In this document: piece by piece, positions 1-7,012 of the stretch | How the letters are laid out: each line of letters opens with the position of its first letter | How positions within the stretch are numbered: position 1 is the first letter of the stretch | DNA from: Bacillota bacterium | Lineage (GTDB): Bacteria; Bacillota; Clostridia; Clostridiales; Clostridiaceae | DNA: 21,729 nt | Assembly: GCA_023427705.1 (NCBI GenBank) | Contig: JAEZAL010000309.1 | Coordinates: forward strand, 1-21,729 | Reading direction: 5' to 3' | The notes under the pieces: generated by a model | Database searches by the model: none | Seen by the model: the letters and a program-made list of their open reading frames with translations, nothing else | What the model was told of the DNA's origin: nothing | Translations under genes and position numbers: made by a program

Positions 1-95
1 CATATTATATAGCAATATATGTATTTATTCTATGTGTCAAAACAAATTATTTAGTAAATACTATTTAATATACAATTATTATATACAAGTATTTG

Positions 96-125
96 TTGCA
101 AATCATTTGCATTATCATATATAAT
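96..125 (+). promoter_or_regulatory. Predicted sigma-A promoter of znuCB
   Basis: A TTGCAA -35 box (96-101) is followed after 18 bases by a perfect TATAAT -10 box (120-125), 28 bases before the znuC start codon. The rest of 1-153 is AT-rich and shows no gene. The -35 and spacer are covered by the palindrome listed next, the usual geometry for repression. Confidence 0.6.
97..111. promoter_or_regulatory. Candidate Zur/Fur-family operator (7-1-7 palindrome)
   Basis: TGCAAAT-C-ATTTGCA is a perfect inverted repeat with 7-base arms around one central base. Gram-positive Fur, PerR and Zur boxes have this 7-1-7 layout. It overlaps the -35 box and spacer of the promoter of a zinc-type ABC transporter, and a Fur-family gene lies convergent just downstream of the operon. 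Binding by that protein is inferred from position and symmetry. Confidence 0.6.
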
Positions 126-153
126 TATTTTAGACTATTTAGGAGATGATTAA

Positions 154-813
154 ATGATTGATATAAAGAACTTATCTTTTTCATATACAAATAAACCACC
201 GTACATACTTGATAATATTAATTTAAATTTGCCTAAAGGTATTTATTTATCTATAGTTGGTGAAAATGGTAGTTGTAAAACAACATTAATAAAACTAATT
301 TTAGGTTTATTAAAACCTAGTTCTGGAAGTATAGAAATTTCTTCAAACTCAATAGGATATGTGCCTCAAAGGTTAGATTCCTTTAATTCACAGTTTCCAA
401 TCACAGTTAAAGAAGTTCTATCTTGCCACCAAAAAACCCTTAAAAGTAGTTCTATTAACATAGATTCACTTCTTAAAGATGTTAATCTGCTAGATTTTAA
501 AAATAGACTTTTAGGAATGTTATCTGGAGGCCAACAACAAAGAGTATTAATTGCTCGTGCTTTAATGGGAAACCCAGATATAATAATATTAGATGAACCT
601 TCAACTGGTGTTGATGAAAACAACCAAAAAGAAATATATAATATATTAAAAAAATTAAATACTGAAGATAAAAAAACAATAATTTCAATAGAGCATAACT
701 TAGATATAGCAATAAATAATTCAACTCATATTCTTAAAATTGAAAACGCTAGTGTAAAATTATATACAGTTAATGAATTTAAAGAGTATAAAAAAAATAG
801 TTTTAATGATTAA
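154..813 (+). CDS. znuC: Zinc/manganese-type ABC transporter ATP-binding protein (ZnuC-like)
   Basis: This 219-residue ATPase should power uptake of a divalent metal, probably zinc, through the membrane partner encoded 21 bases downstream. Visible motifs: Walker A at 36-43, Q-loop Gln72, signature LSGGQ at 123-127, Walker B ending in Asp147-Glu148, and switch His181. Length and layout fit ZnuC/AdcC/MntB ATPases. The ribosome binding site is AGGAGATGATT before ATG. Oddity: Walker A reads GENGSCKT, with Cys41 (TGT, 274-276) where the family has the invariant Gly of GSGKT. One base change from GGT would explain it, as a real variant or a sequence error. Metal choice cannot be read from this subunit; zinc is inferred from the operator and the Fur-family neighbour. 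Confidence 0.88.
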   Translation: MIDIKNLSFSYTNKPPYILDNINLNLPKGIYLSIVGENGSCKTTLIKLILGLLKPSSGSIEISSNSIGYVPQRLDSFNSQFPITVKEVLSCHQKTLKSSSINIDSLLKDVNLLDFKNRLLGMLSGGQQQRVLIARALMGNPDIIILDEPSTGVDENNQKEIYNILKKLNTEDKKTIISIEHNLDIAINNSTHILKIENASVKLYTVNEFKEYKKNSFND

Positions 814-834
814 TTATTAAGAAAGGTAGATTAC

Positions 835-1632
835 ATGTTTCAATTAGATTTTATGCAAAATGCTTTTATGGCAGGATTTATTATATCTATACTTTGTCCT
901 TTTATAGGTCTATTTCTAGTTCTTAGGAGATATTCAATGATAGGAGACACCTTATCCCACTCCTCCTTTGCTGGAGTTGCTATAGGACTAGTTATTGGTG
1001 TTAATCCTCTAATAACAGCATTTTTATTTACTACTTTGTGTGCAATTATTATAGAGTTATTAAGGGAATATTATAAAAAATATGCTGAGCTAGTTATGTC
1101 TTTAGTTCTAACTTTCAGCTTAGGAATAGCCATTGTATTAATTAGTAGCGGGAAAGCATCAGCTAAAGTTAATTCATTTTTATTTGGTAGTATATTAACA
1201 GTTTCTTCTGAAGACATACTTTTAATATTAATAGTAGGTATAATCTGTTTAATAGCTTTAATATTTTTATATAACAAGCTTATATATATAACTTTTGATG
1301 AAGAAGGTGCAAAAACTTCTGGAATAAAGGTTAAACTTATAAATTATATTTTTACAATATTAGTTGGTGCAACTATTTCAATGTCAATTAGAGTAATGGG
1401 GATATTAGTTATATCATCTATTATGATAGTTCCTGTTGCTACAGCTATGCAGTTAAAAAAAGGATTTAAAACTACCCTTTTATCTGCAATAGCTTTTGGA
1501 ATATTTGATATTATGGTTGGATTAGGATTATCCTATTATATTAATAGTGCTCCTGGAGGAACAATAGCCCTAACTTCAGTATTCACTTTAATAATAGTAA
1601 TAATTTTAGAAAGATTTATCAGTATAAAGTAA
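835..1632 (+). CDS. znuB: Zinc/manganese-type ABC transporter permease (ZnuB-like)
   Basis: This 265-residue integral membrane protein has eight or so hydrophobic segments and is the transmembrane partner of the preceding ATPase. Family hallmarks are the N-terminal MQNAFMAGFIISILCPFIG stretch, the LRRYSMIGDTLSHSSFAGVA segment (early cytoplasmic coupling region) and the later RVMGILVISSIMIVPVATA segment, all typical of the ABC-3 (ZnuB/MntC/TroC) family. AAAGG lies 9 bases before ATG. The gene ends inside a strong hairpin terminator, so the operon here is two genes. A substrate-binding lipoprotein (ZnuA/AdcA type) is needed for uptake but is not downstream and does not appear in the first 153 bases; it must lie upstream or elsewhere. 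Confidence 0.9.
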   Translation: MFQLDFMQNAFMAGFIISILCPFIGLFLVLRRYSMIGDTLSHSSFAGVAIGLVIGVNPLITAFLFTTLCAIIIELLREYYKKYAELVMSLVLTFSLGIAIVLISSGKASAKVNSFLFGSILTVSSEDILLILIVGIICLIALIFLYNKLIYITFDEEGAKTSGIKVKLINYIFTILVGATISMSIRVMGILVISSIMIVPVATAMQLKKGFKTTLLSAIAFGIFDIMVGLGLSYYINSAPGGTIALTSVFTLIIVIILERFISIK

Positions 1633-1680
1633 AAAAATGAAGTATATTTTCTATGTATTGAAAATATACTTCATTTTTTT
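1632..1680. terminator. Bidirectional terminator between znuB and the Fur-family gene
   Basis: A near-perfect 20-bp stem (1632-1651 with 1660-1679, core ATGAAGTATATTTTC) encloses an 8-base loop. It has T runs on one strand and A runs on the other, so it can terminate both convergent transcripts. Confidence 0.85.
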
Positions 1681-1686
1681 ACTGTT

Positions 1687-2097
1687 CTATTTGAATTTTT
1701 TGCAATCATCGCATATACCATTTAACTCTAATTTATGTTTAGTTAAACTAAAGCCTACCCTTGCTTTAATAGCTTCTTCTATTTCTTCCATTGGACATGG
1801 GATTTCAACACATTTATGACATACATCACATTGTAAAATGTGCTTATGATTTTCCTTTTTTAGTACATATATTGCAGGTCCATCTATATTTATTTTCTTT
1901 ATTACATCTTTTTCTTCTAGTATTTCTAAAGTTCTATAAATAGTACTTAAATTTAAATTATTATTTTGTTTTTTACATTCACTATATATACTTTCCGCAG
2001 AAAGTCCTTTATCAGAAGTACTTATTATATTTAATATTGAAATTCTTCCTGTTGTAATTCTTATTCCCTTTTCCTTCAAATAATTTTCCCAGATCAT
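1687..2097 (-). CDS. Fur-family metalloregulator, probably Zur
   Basis: A 136-residue DNA-binding repressor. An N-terminal winged helix includes the recognition helix STIYRTLEILEEKDVI (51-66). The C-terminal metal-binding half has HKHILQCDVC, with structural-zinc pairs Cys90/Cys93 and Cys129/Cys132 plus extra Cys96 and Cys101. Length and motifs are typical of Fur/Zur/PerR. The choice of Zur is inferred from the convergent znuCB operon and its 7-1-7 box. PerR is less favoured by context but is not excluded by sequence. AGGAGAAAA precedes ATG. The gene has its own promoter, containing an inverted repeat that could mediate autoregulation. It shares a terminator with znuB. Confidence 0.88.
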   Translation of the reverse strand: MIWENYLKEKGIRITTGRISILNIISTSDKGLSAESIYSECKKQNNNLNLSTIYRTLEILEEKDVIKKINIDGPAIYVLKKENHKHILQCDVCHKCVEIPCPMEEIEEAIKARVGFSLTKHKLELNGICDDCKKFK

Positions 2098-2111
2098 TTT
2101 TTTCTCCTAAC

Positions 2112-2157
2112 GCTATAATCTTTATCTAATTATAGCACTATTATTAAAGTTGTTAAA
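2112..2157 (-). promoter_or_regulatory. Promoter of the Fur-family gene with embedded inverted repeat
   Basis: On the minus strand TTTAAC (2152-2157), 17 bases and TATAAT (2129-2134) form a good sigma-A promoter. GCTATAAT (2112-2119) and ATTATAGC (2129-2136) form 8-base inverted arms separated by 9 bases. One arm covers the -10 box, a position suited to autoregulation. The spacing differs from the 7-1-7 box upstream of znuC, so the binding protein is uncertain. Confidence 0.5.
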
Positions 2158-2192
2158 CAAAAAAATACTTTTAGAAAATTATTAATGTCTAG

Positions 2193-2747
2193 TTAGAATA
2201 ATATCATCTCAAGCCCAAGGGCTAATAATATTAATCCTCCTAATATATCTGCATATTTACATATGAAATCTATTCTTCTTGCATATCTACATAGGAAAAA
2301 TCCTGTTGTACATAAAAATAGAGTAATAAGTCCAACCAATACAGCATCAATAAATATTAAAATTGGATGAAACTCGTAAAATGCTGTAAATCCTACTACT
2401 AAAGCATCTATACTCACTGACATACCTAAAATTAGGTACATAGATTTTTTAATTAATAGTGAATCATCTTTATCACTATTCTTAAATGCTGAAATTATCA
2501 TTATAATACCAATTAATAAAATAATAACTCCACCTATTAAACTAGGTATGGAAACAACATATGTATCAAAGAATCTACCGGTTATTCCACCTAAAAATAT
2601 AAACATGAATTGAAAAAAAGCAAAAGATAATATAAATCTTATTTTATTTCTCTTAACTAAGTATGGATTTATCCCAAGACTTATAGTTAGTCCTAGAGCA
2701 TCCATTGACATTGCTATCCCTATTAATATTACATCTTTTAGTTCCAT
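2193..2747 (-). CDS. mntP: MntP-family manganese efflux pump
   Basis: A 184-residue, six-helix membrane protein of the MntP (YebN/DUF204) family, which exports Mn2+. The family's internal duplication is visible: GIAMSMDALGLTISLGI near the N-terminus and ILGMSVSIDALVVGFTA near residue 107 each carry the conserved membrane Asp. A cytosolic loop with acidic residues (SDKDDS) lies between the halves. The sporulation-linked YtaF subgroup is related, but the length and both SxDA motifs favour MntP. GGAGG lies 12 bases before ATG, rather far, with an in-frame stop just upstream, so this start is the only good one. No Mn riboswitch is recognisable in the short leader. Placement beside a zinc transporter and Fur-family gene makes a metal homeostasis cluster. 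Confidence 0.82.
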   Translation of the reverse strand: MELKDVILIGIAMSMDALGLTISLGINPYLVKRNKIRFILSFAFFQFMFIFLGGITGRFFDTYVVSIPSLIGGVIILLIGIIMIISAFKNSDKDDSLLIKKSMYLILGMSVSIDALVVGFTAFYEFHPILIFIDAVLVGLITLFLCTTGFFLCRYARRIDFICKYADILGGLILLALGLEMILF

Positions 2748-2861
2748 TGTTTAGTAATACCTCCAATAAAATTATATTGTATTCTACACTTTAAATATAA
2801 AGTATAGTATTTATGTATCTTTTTTTAAATTAGTACTTTTATTAACAGAAAAAATGTTGTA

Positions 2862-2895
2862 TATTATTAAATAGAGTATATTATATTTAATAATA
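2862..2895. repeat. 12-bp inverted repeat upstream of phosphofructokinase
   Basis: TATTATTAAATA (2862-2873) and TATTTAATAATA (2884-2895) are perfect inverted arms separated by 10 bases. They lie 39 bases before the phosphofructokinase start, within the likely promoter (TTGTAT near 2855 as a candidate -35). The 2748-2933 gap otherwise holds the divergent promoters of mntP and this gene, with no clear additional gene. Confidence 0.45.
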
Positions 2896-2933
2896 GTATA
2901 CATTATATGTTTTTTATAAAGGAGAGTAACTTA

Positions 2934-4151
2934 ATGGCAAATTGTATAATAGCACAATCTGGTGGTCCAACATCTGTAATTAACTCTAGTGTAGTAGGTT
3001 TATTACAAGCTAATAAAGATATCAAAGCCTTTAATAAAGTATATGCAGGTTTAAATGGTATAGAAGGAATTTTAAATGGAAACATAATAGACTTATCCTC
3101 ATTTTCTGACAGCGAAATTAATTCCTTTAGATATACACCATCTTCTGGACTTGGTTCTTGTAGATATAAGATGAAAAATATAGAAGAATCTTCTGATGAA
3201 TACGATAGACTCTTAGATATATTAAAAACAAATGATATTAAAGCATTTTTCTATGTTGGTGGAAATGATTCTATGGATACTATAGCAAAACTAGGAAAAT
3301 ATGCTAAAGAAAATAATATAGATATTAAATTTATAGGAATTCCTAAAACTATTGATAATGATTTAATGTATACAGATCATACTCCTGGTTTTGGTAGTGC
3401 TGCAAAATTTATTGCAACTACAGCACTTGAAACATATTTAGATTCTTCTGTTTACATAAATAACGGTATCTTTATATTAGAAACTATGGGTAGAGATACT
3501 GGATGGTTAGCTGCTTCTGCTTGTACTGCTAGAATCAATGGACAACCTGTTGCAGATTTTATATATTTACCAGAAGTTGCATTTAATATTGAAGACTTCC
3601 TTATAAATGTTAGAAAAAGATTTAAAGAAAATAATAAAGTTTTTATAGTAGTATCTGAAGGCCTTAGAAATGCTGAAGGTAAATTTATTACAGAAGTTAA
3701 AAGCCATGCTCATGATAAATTTGGCCATGCTCAACTAGGCGGAGTTGGATCTTACTTAAAAAACTTAATTATAAGTTCTGGAATAACAAATAGAGTAAAA
3801 TCCTTAGAATTAGGAGTACTTCAAAGATGTGCAATGCACTGTGCATCAGAAACAGACTTACAAGAAGCATTTGATGTGGGATATTCAGCTTTAAAATTCG
3901 CTTTAGAAGGACATAGTGGTTATATGGTATCTATTAATAGAGAGTCAAGTACACCATATAAAACTTCACATACCTTGGTAGAAGCATCAAAGATAGCTAA
4001 TAACGTTAAATACTTCCCTAAGGAATTAATTAATGAAGAAGGAAATCATATTAAGGAAGAAGCACTTGAATACTTCTTACCACTTATTTCAGGTTCACCA
4101 TCCTTAGTGATAGAAAATAATTTACCAAAATTTAAAACTATAAATAAATAA
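2934..4151 (+). CDS. pfp: Phosphofructokinase, predicted PPi-dependent type
   Basis: A 405-residue glycolytic enzyme that phosphorylates fructose 6-phosphate at C1. Motifs run in family order: QSGGPTSVINSS (8-19), GGNDSMDT (109-116), PKTIDND (137-143), MGRDTGW (185-191) and a PEVAF segment. In ATP-dependent enzymes the second and third motifs are GGDGS and PGTIDND. The Asp after GGN and the Lys in PKTIDND are the known signature of pyrophosphate-dependent enzymes, so PPi use is predicted. The start at 2934 is chosen over an in-frame ATG at 2907 because AAAGGAGAG sits seven bases before it. It appears monocistronic, with hairpins downstream. Phosphoryl donor is inferred from two residues. Confidence 0.87.
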   Translation: MANCIIAQSGGPTSVINSSVVGLLQANKDIKAFNKVYAGLNGIEGILNGNIIDLSSFSDSEINSFRYTPSSGLGSCRYKMKNIEESSDEYDRLLDILKTNDIKAFFYVGGNDSMDTIAKLGKYAKENNIDIKFIGIPKTIDNDLMYTDHTPGFGSAAKFIATTALETYLDSSVYINNGIFILETMGRDTGWLAASACTARINGQPVADFIYLPEVAFNIEDFLINVRKRFKENNKVFIVVSEGLRNAEGKFITEVKSHAHDKFGHAQLGGVGSYLKNLIISSGITNRVKSLELGVLQRCAMHCASETDLQEAFDVGYSALKFALEGHSGYMVSINRESSTPYKTSHTLVEASKIANNVKYFPKELINEEGNHIKEEALEYFLPLISGSPSLVIENNLPKFKTINK

Positions 4152-4161
4152 ATAAATAAAT

Positions 4162-4179
4162 GAGCTGTTACCACAGCTT
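4162..4179. terminator. Small hairpin after phosphofructokinase
   Basis: AGCTGT-TACC-ACAGCT forms a 6-bp stem a few bases after the stop codon, preceded by an AAAT tetranucleotide run that supplies extra stop codons. It lacks a T run, so it may be a transcript 3' end stabiliser rather than the main terminator. Confidence 0.4.
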
Positions 4180-4185
4180 ATAATT

Positions 4186-4352
4186 AAGAATGTAGAATTA
4201 TTGATGTAATTTGTTCCAAATTACTAAAAATAAATTAATTTTTAAAAACTCCTTAGGGAGTTTTTTCATTAATTCTACATTCTTCATTTTTCATTTTACA
4301 TTCTTAACTCTTCCATTCTTTCATTTTATCATTCCTTCATTCTTTCATTTGC
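4186..4352. repeat. Degenerate GAATG-type repeats flanking a terminator
   Basis: AAGAATGTAGAATTA (4186-4200) recurs as its exact reverse complement at 4270-4284. From there to about 4352 the minus strand is a series of variable AAGAATG, AAATGAA and GAATGAAG units. Together they form a low-complexity repeat patch with an inverted outer copy, enclosing a strong terminator. I saw no coding capacity in it. Confidence 0.5.
4244..4266 (+). terminator. Rho-independent terminator after phosphofructokinase
   Basis: AAAAACTCC-TTAG-GGAGTTTTTT: a compact GC-cored stem with a tetraloop and T run, about 95 bases after the stop codon. Confidence 0.8.
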
Positions 4353-4439
4353 CTATACAACACCCATAGAGTATAATAAAATTGTTATTTTTGAAATTAT
4401 GTAAATAAATATATATTACCTTTTTATATAGGAGGACAA

Positions 4440-6356
4440 ATGGTAGTTTTAAGTTGTAAAGATATATCGAAAAGCTATGGAATACAAGAAGTATTGAAAA
4501 ATGTTACTTTTTCAATAAATGAAGGAGATAAAGTTGGTATTATTGGCGGGAATGGTGAAGGTAAATCTACTCTTTTTAAAATAATATCTAAAGAGATTAC
4601 TCAAGATGATGGTGAAATTTTTATTGATAAAAATAGAACTATAGGTTACTTATCTCAAAATGTAGACTTGAATTTAGAAGACACAATATATTCTGAAATG
4701 AATTTAGTATTTAAAGAACTTTTAGATATTGAAAATAAACTTCACTCTCTAGAAATAAAAATGGCAGAGCCATATGATGAAAATAATGATAGTTATCATC
4801 AAAAAGTAATTAAAGATTACACAACTCTTCAAGATCTTTATTCACATAAAGGTGGATATACATATAAAGGTGAGATATCTAGAGTGTTAAAAGGACTAGG
4901 ATTCTTAGAAGAAGACTTCCATAAAATTATAGGAACCTTGAGTGGCGGTCAAAAAACTAGAGTTTCACTTTGTAAGCTGTTATTAAAAAAGCCTGATATT
5001 CTTCTACTTGATGAACCAACAAACCATTTGGATTTAGAAGCAATTGAATGGCTTGAAGAATATTTAAGGAATTATAAAGGAACAGTTTTAGTAATTTCTC
5101 ACGATAGATTTTTCTTAGATACTGTAACTAATAATACTTTTGAAGTTATTAATGGTCATGTTAATTGCTATAATGTTTCTTATACTAAGTTCTTTGAGTT
5201 AAGACAAAAAAACTATGAAAATCAATTAAAAGCTTATAATTTACAACAAGCTGAAATTAAAAGACAAGAAGCTATAATTGAAAAGTTTAGAAGCTTTAAT
5301 AGAGAAAAAAGTATCCGTGCAGCAGAAAGTAGAGAAAAAGCTCTAGAAAAAATGGAAAAAATAGAAGCTCCAGATAAAGACAAAGAAGCTTCTAAAATTA
5401 AGTTTGAAACCTCTGTAAAGAGTGGCCACGATGTTCTGCATATTGAAAATTTATCAAAAAGTTATGGTGATAATAAATTATTTTCAAATCTAAACTTTGA
5501 TTTAAAAAGAGGCGAAAAAGTTGCTTTAATCGGTGAAAACGGACGTGGTAAAACTACATTGCTAAAAATTATTTTAAATAATGTAGAGGCTGATACAGGA
5601 AAAACTATTTTAGGAACAAATGTTAATTTAGGATATTATGATCAAGAACAATCAGATTTGAATTTAGATAAAACTATAATAGACGAAGTTTGGGATGAGT
5701 TTCCAACATTGACAACTTCCAAGCTAAGAGGGGTACTTGCCTCATTCCTCTTTACTGGTGATGATGTTTTTAAAATAATTAATACATTAAGTGGTGGAGA
5801 AAAGTGTAGAATAAACCTATTAAAACTAATGCTTTCAAAATCTAATTTATTATTACTAGATGAGCCTACTAACCACTTAGATATAATTTCTAGAGAAGCT
5901 TTAGAAGATGCTTTATTAACTTATGATGGTACTTTACTAGTTATATCTCACGATAGATACTTCTTAAATAAAGTTATAAATAGAATCCTTGAACTAAATG
6001 AAGATGGAGTTAAAGAATACTTAGGTAACTATAGCTATTATCAAGAAAAAAAGATAAATCCAAATAGATTTGAAATTCTTGAAGAATTAGCAAATGGTAA
6101 GACTAAAACTCAACTTAAAGAAGAAAAAAAGAAAAAGAAAGAACAAGAAAAAGAAGAAAAAGCATTAAAACTTAGAATAAAAAAAATAGAAGATGATATA
6201 TCTAAAAGTGAAGAAGATTTACTTTCACTTAATGAACAGTTATGTTTAGAAGAAGTTTATTCTAACCCTACAGAAAGTGAAAGAGTTAATAAAGAAATTA
6301 AAGATTTAGAAGAAAAAATAGCATTATTATATGAAGAATGGGAAAGCTTATCATAA
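4440..6356 (+). CDS. ABC-F ATPase, YdiF-like
   Basis: A 638-residue soluble twin-ATPase of the ABC-F family, which act on ribosomes rather than in membranes. First cassette: Walker A GGNGEGKS (36-43), LSGGQ (167-171), LLLDEPTNHLD (188-198). Linker of roughly 230-325 with the helical, basic ribosome-facing arm. Second cassette: GENGRGKT (365-372), LSGGE (450-454), LLLLDEPTNHLD. A Lys/Glu-rich coiled coil fills about 555-638. No membrane segments. Two cassettes, ordinary linker length and a C-terminal coiled coil fit the YdiF/Uup housekeeping type better than long-linker antibiotic-resistance ABC-Fs, though a resistance role cannot be excluded. ATG follows AGGAGGACAA. A weak promoter (TTGAAA at 4391, TATTAC at 4414) may drive it. 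It ends convergent with dut, sharing a hairpin. Confidence 0.9.
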   Translation: MVVLSCKDISKSYGIQEVLKNVTFSINEGDKVGIIGGNGEGKSTLFKIISKEITQDDGEIFIDKNRTIGYLSQNVDLNLEDTIYSEMNLVFKELLDIENKLHSLEIKMAEPYDENNDSYHQKVIKDYTTLQDLYSHKGGYTYKGEISRVLKGLGFLEEDFHKIIGTLSGGQKTRVSLCKLLLKKPDILLLDEPTNHLDLEAIEWLEEYLRNYKGTVLVISHDRFFLDTVTNNTFEVINGHVNCYNVSYTKFFELRQKNYENQLKAYNLQQAEIKRQEAIIEKFRSFNREKSIRAAESREKALEKMEKIEAPDKDKEASKIKFETSVKSGHDVLHIENLSKSYGDNKLFSNLNFDLKRGEKVALIGENGRGKTTLLKIILNNVEADTGKTILGTNVNLGYYDQEQSDLNLDKTIIDEVWDEFPTLTTSKLRGVLASFLFTGDDVFKIINTLSGGEKCRINLLKLMLSKSNLLLLDEPTNHLDIISREALEDALLTYDGTLLVISHDRYFLNKVINRILELNEDGVKEYLGNYSYYQEKKINPNRFEILEELANGKTKTQLKEEKKKKKEQEKEEKALKLRIKKIEDDISKSEEDLLSLNEQLCLEEVYSNPTESERVNKEIKDLEEKIALLYEEWESLS

Positions 6357-6368
6357 GCCTCCCCATTC
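6336..6368. terminator. Convergent hairpin overlapping the ABC-F stop codon
   Basis: GAATGGG and a following GCTT arm pair with AAGC and CCCATTC downstream: a 14-bp stem with two mismatches spanning the ABC-F stop and reaching to the dut stop codon. A modest T run follows on the plus strand. The two genes end only 13 bases apart, so a shared terminator is expected here. Confidence 0.5.
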
Positions 6369-6369
6369 T

Positions 6370-6816
6370 CTATCTTTTTCCAGTAGTACCAAATCCACCT
6401 CTATCAGCATTACCAAAAGATTCTACTTCTTCAAATTCTATTTCAGGCATAACTTCCATTATTCTAAATTGACCTATTTTATCACCTTTTCTAATCCAAG
6501 TTCCTTTTTCCTTTAAATCCATTCCCTTTAAACAAAATACTGGCATATGCCACTGATCGTTATCTCCTATATATGTATCATCTACTACGCCTAATGAGTT
6601 TGTTTGAATTATACCCCAACTCTTAAAAGTTGAACTCCTTGGAGCTAAATGACCTTCCCACCCCATTGGTAATTCTAAAGCAAATCCTAAAGGTATCATT
6701 GCTCTTTCACCTTCTGCTATAAACACATCTGAATTTGCATAAACATCTATCCAATTTCCTTTTGATATTTTCTTCAATTTCGTTGCGCCTTCAAAATATT
6801 TTATTCTAAGTTTCAT
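6370..6816 (-). CDS. dut: dUTP diphosphatase (dUTPase)
   Basis: A 148-residue trimeric-type dUTPase that hydrolyses dUTP to dUMP and pyrophosphate, keeping uracil out of DNA and feeding dTMP synthesis. Motifs 2-5 are clear: PRSS (59-62), GVVDDTYIG (76-84) with the catalytic Asp, GDKIGQ (111-116), and the C-terminal P-loop-like RGGFGTTG (139-146) that closes over the nucleotide. Motif 1 is the WIDVYA segment (22-27). Length is typical of bacterial Dut. The start follows GAAGGGAAGATACAT. The upstream gap (6817-7012) holds the terminator of the next gene and weak promoter-like sequence only. The gene appears to stand alone. Confidence 0.92.
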   Translation of the reverse strand: MKLRIKYFEGATKLKKISKGNWIDVYANSDVFIAEGERAMIPLGFALELPMGWEGHLAPRSSTFKSWGIIQTNSLGVVDDTYIGDNDQWHMPVFCLKGMDLKEKGTWIRKGDKIGQFRIMEVMPEIEFEEVESFGNADRGGFGTTGKR

Positions 6817-6941
6817 ATGTATCTTCCCTTCTACTTATAAACTTGTAAACACTACTATTATTTTAAATTAATCTGCAATAAAAATAAAGCTTATACTTAT
6901 TTTATACAGTGTAAAATGGATAATAAAAAGTATAAAATTAA

Positions 6942-6961
6942 GGAGCTGTTGCAACAGCTCC
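6942..6961 (-). terminator. Perfect palindromic terminator hairpin
   Basis: GGAGCTGTTGCAACAGCTCC is a perfect 20-base palindrome about 50 bases past the stop of the acidic repeat gene on the minus strand. The following T content is weak. It belongs to a set of look-alike GAGCTG hairpins in this window (4162 and 17363). Confidence 0.6.
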
Positions 6962-7012
6962 AAATTATATCAATATTTCTAAATTATAAATTTTAGTTAT
7001 TGTCTTAACTTC

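Noticed and set aside
366..724. Two minus-strand open frames
   Set aside because: Antisense to znuC, which has full ATPase motifs; both are shadows.
2748..2906. Possible manganese (yybP-ykoY) riboswitch before mntP
   Set aside because: The leader is short and AT-rich, and I found none of the conserved GC-rich stems of that class.
4268..4352. CRISPR-like array
   Set aside because: Units are short, variable and lack regular unique spacers; no cas genes nearby.
4440..6356. Antibiotic-resistance ABC-F
   Set aside because: Linker length is ordinary and a C-terminal coiled coil is present, fitting the housekeeping YdiF type better; no leader peptide attenuator seen upstream.
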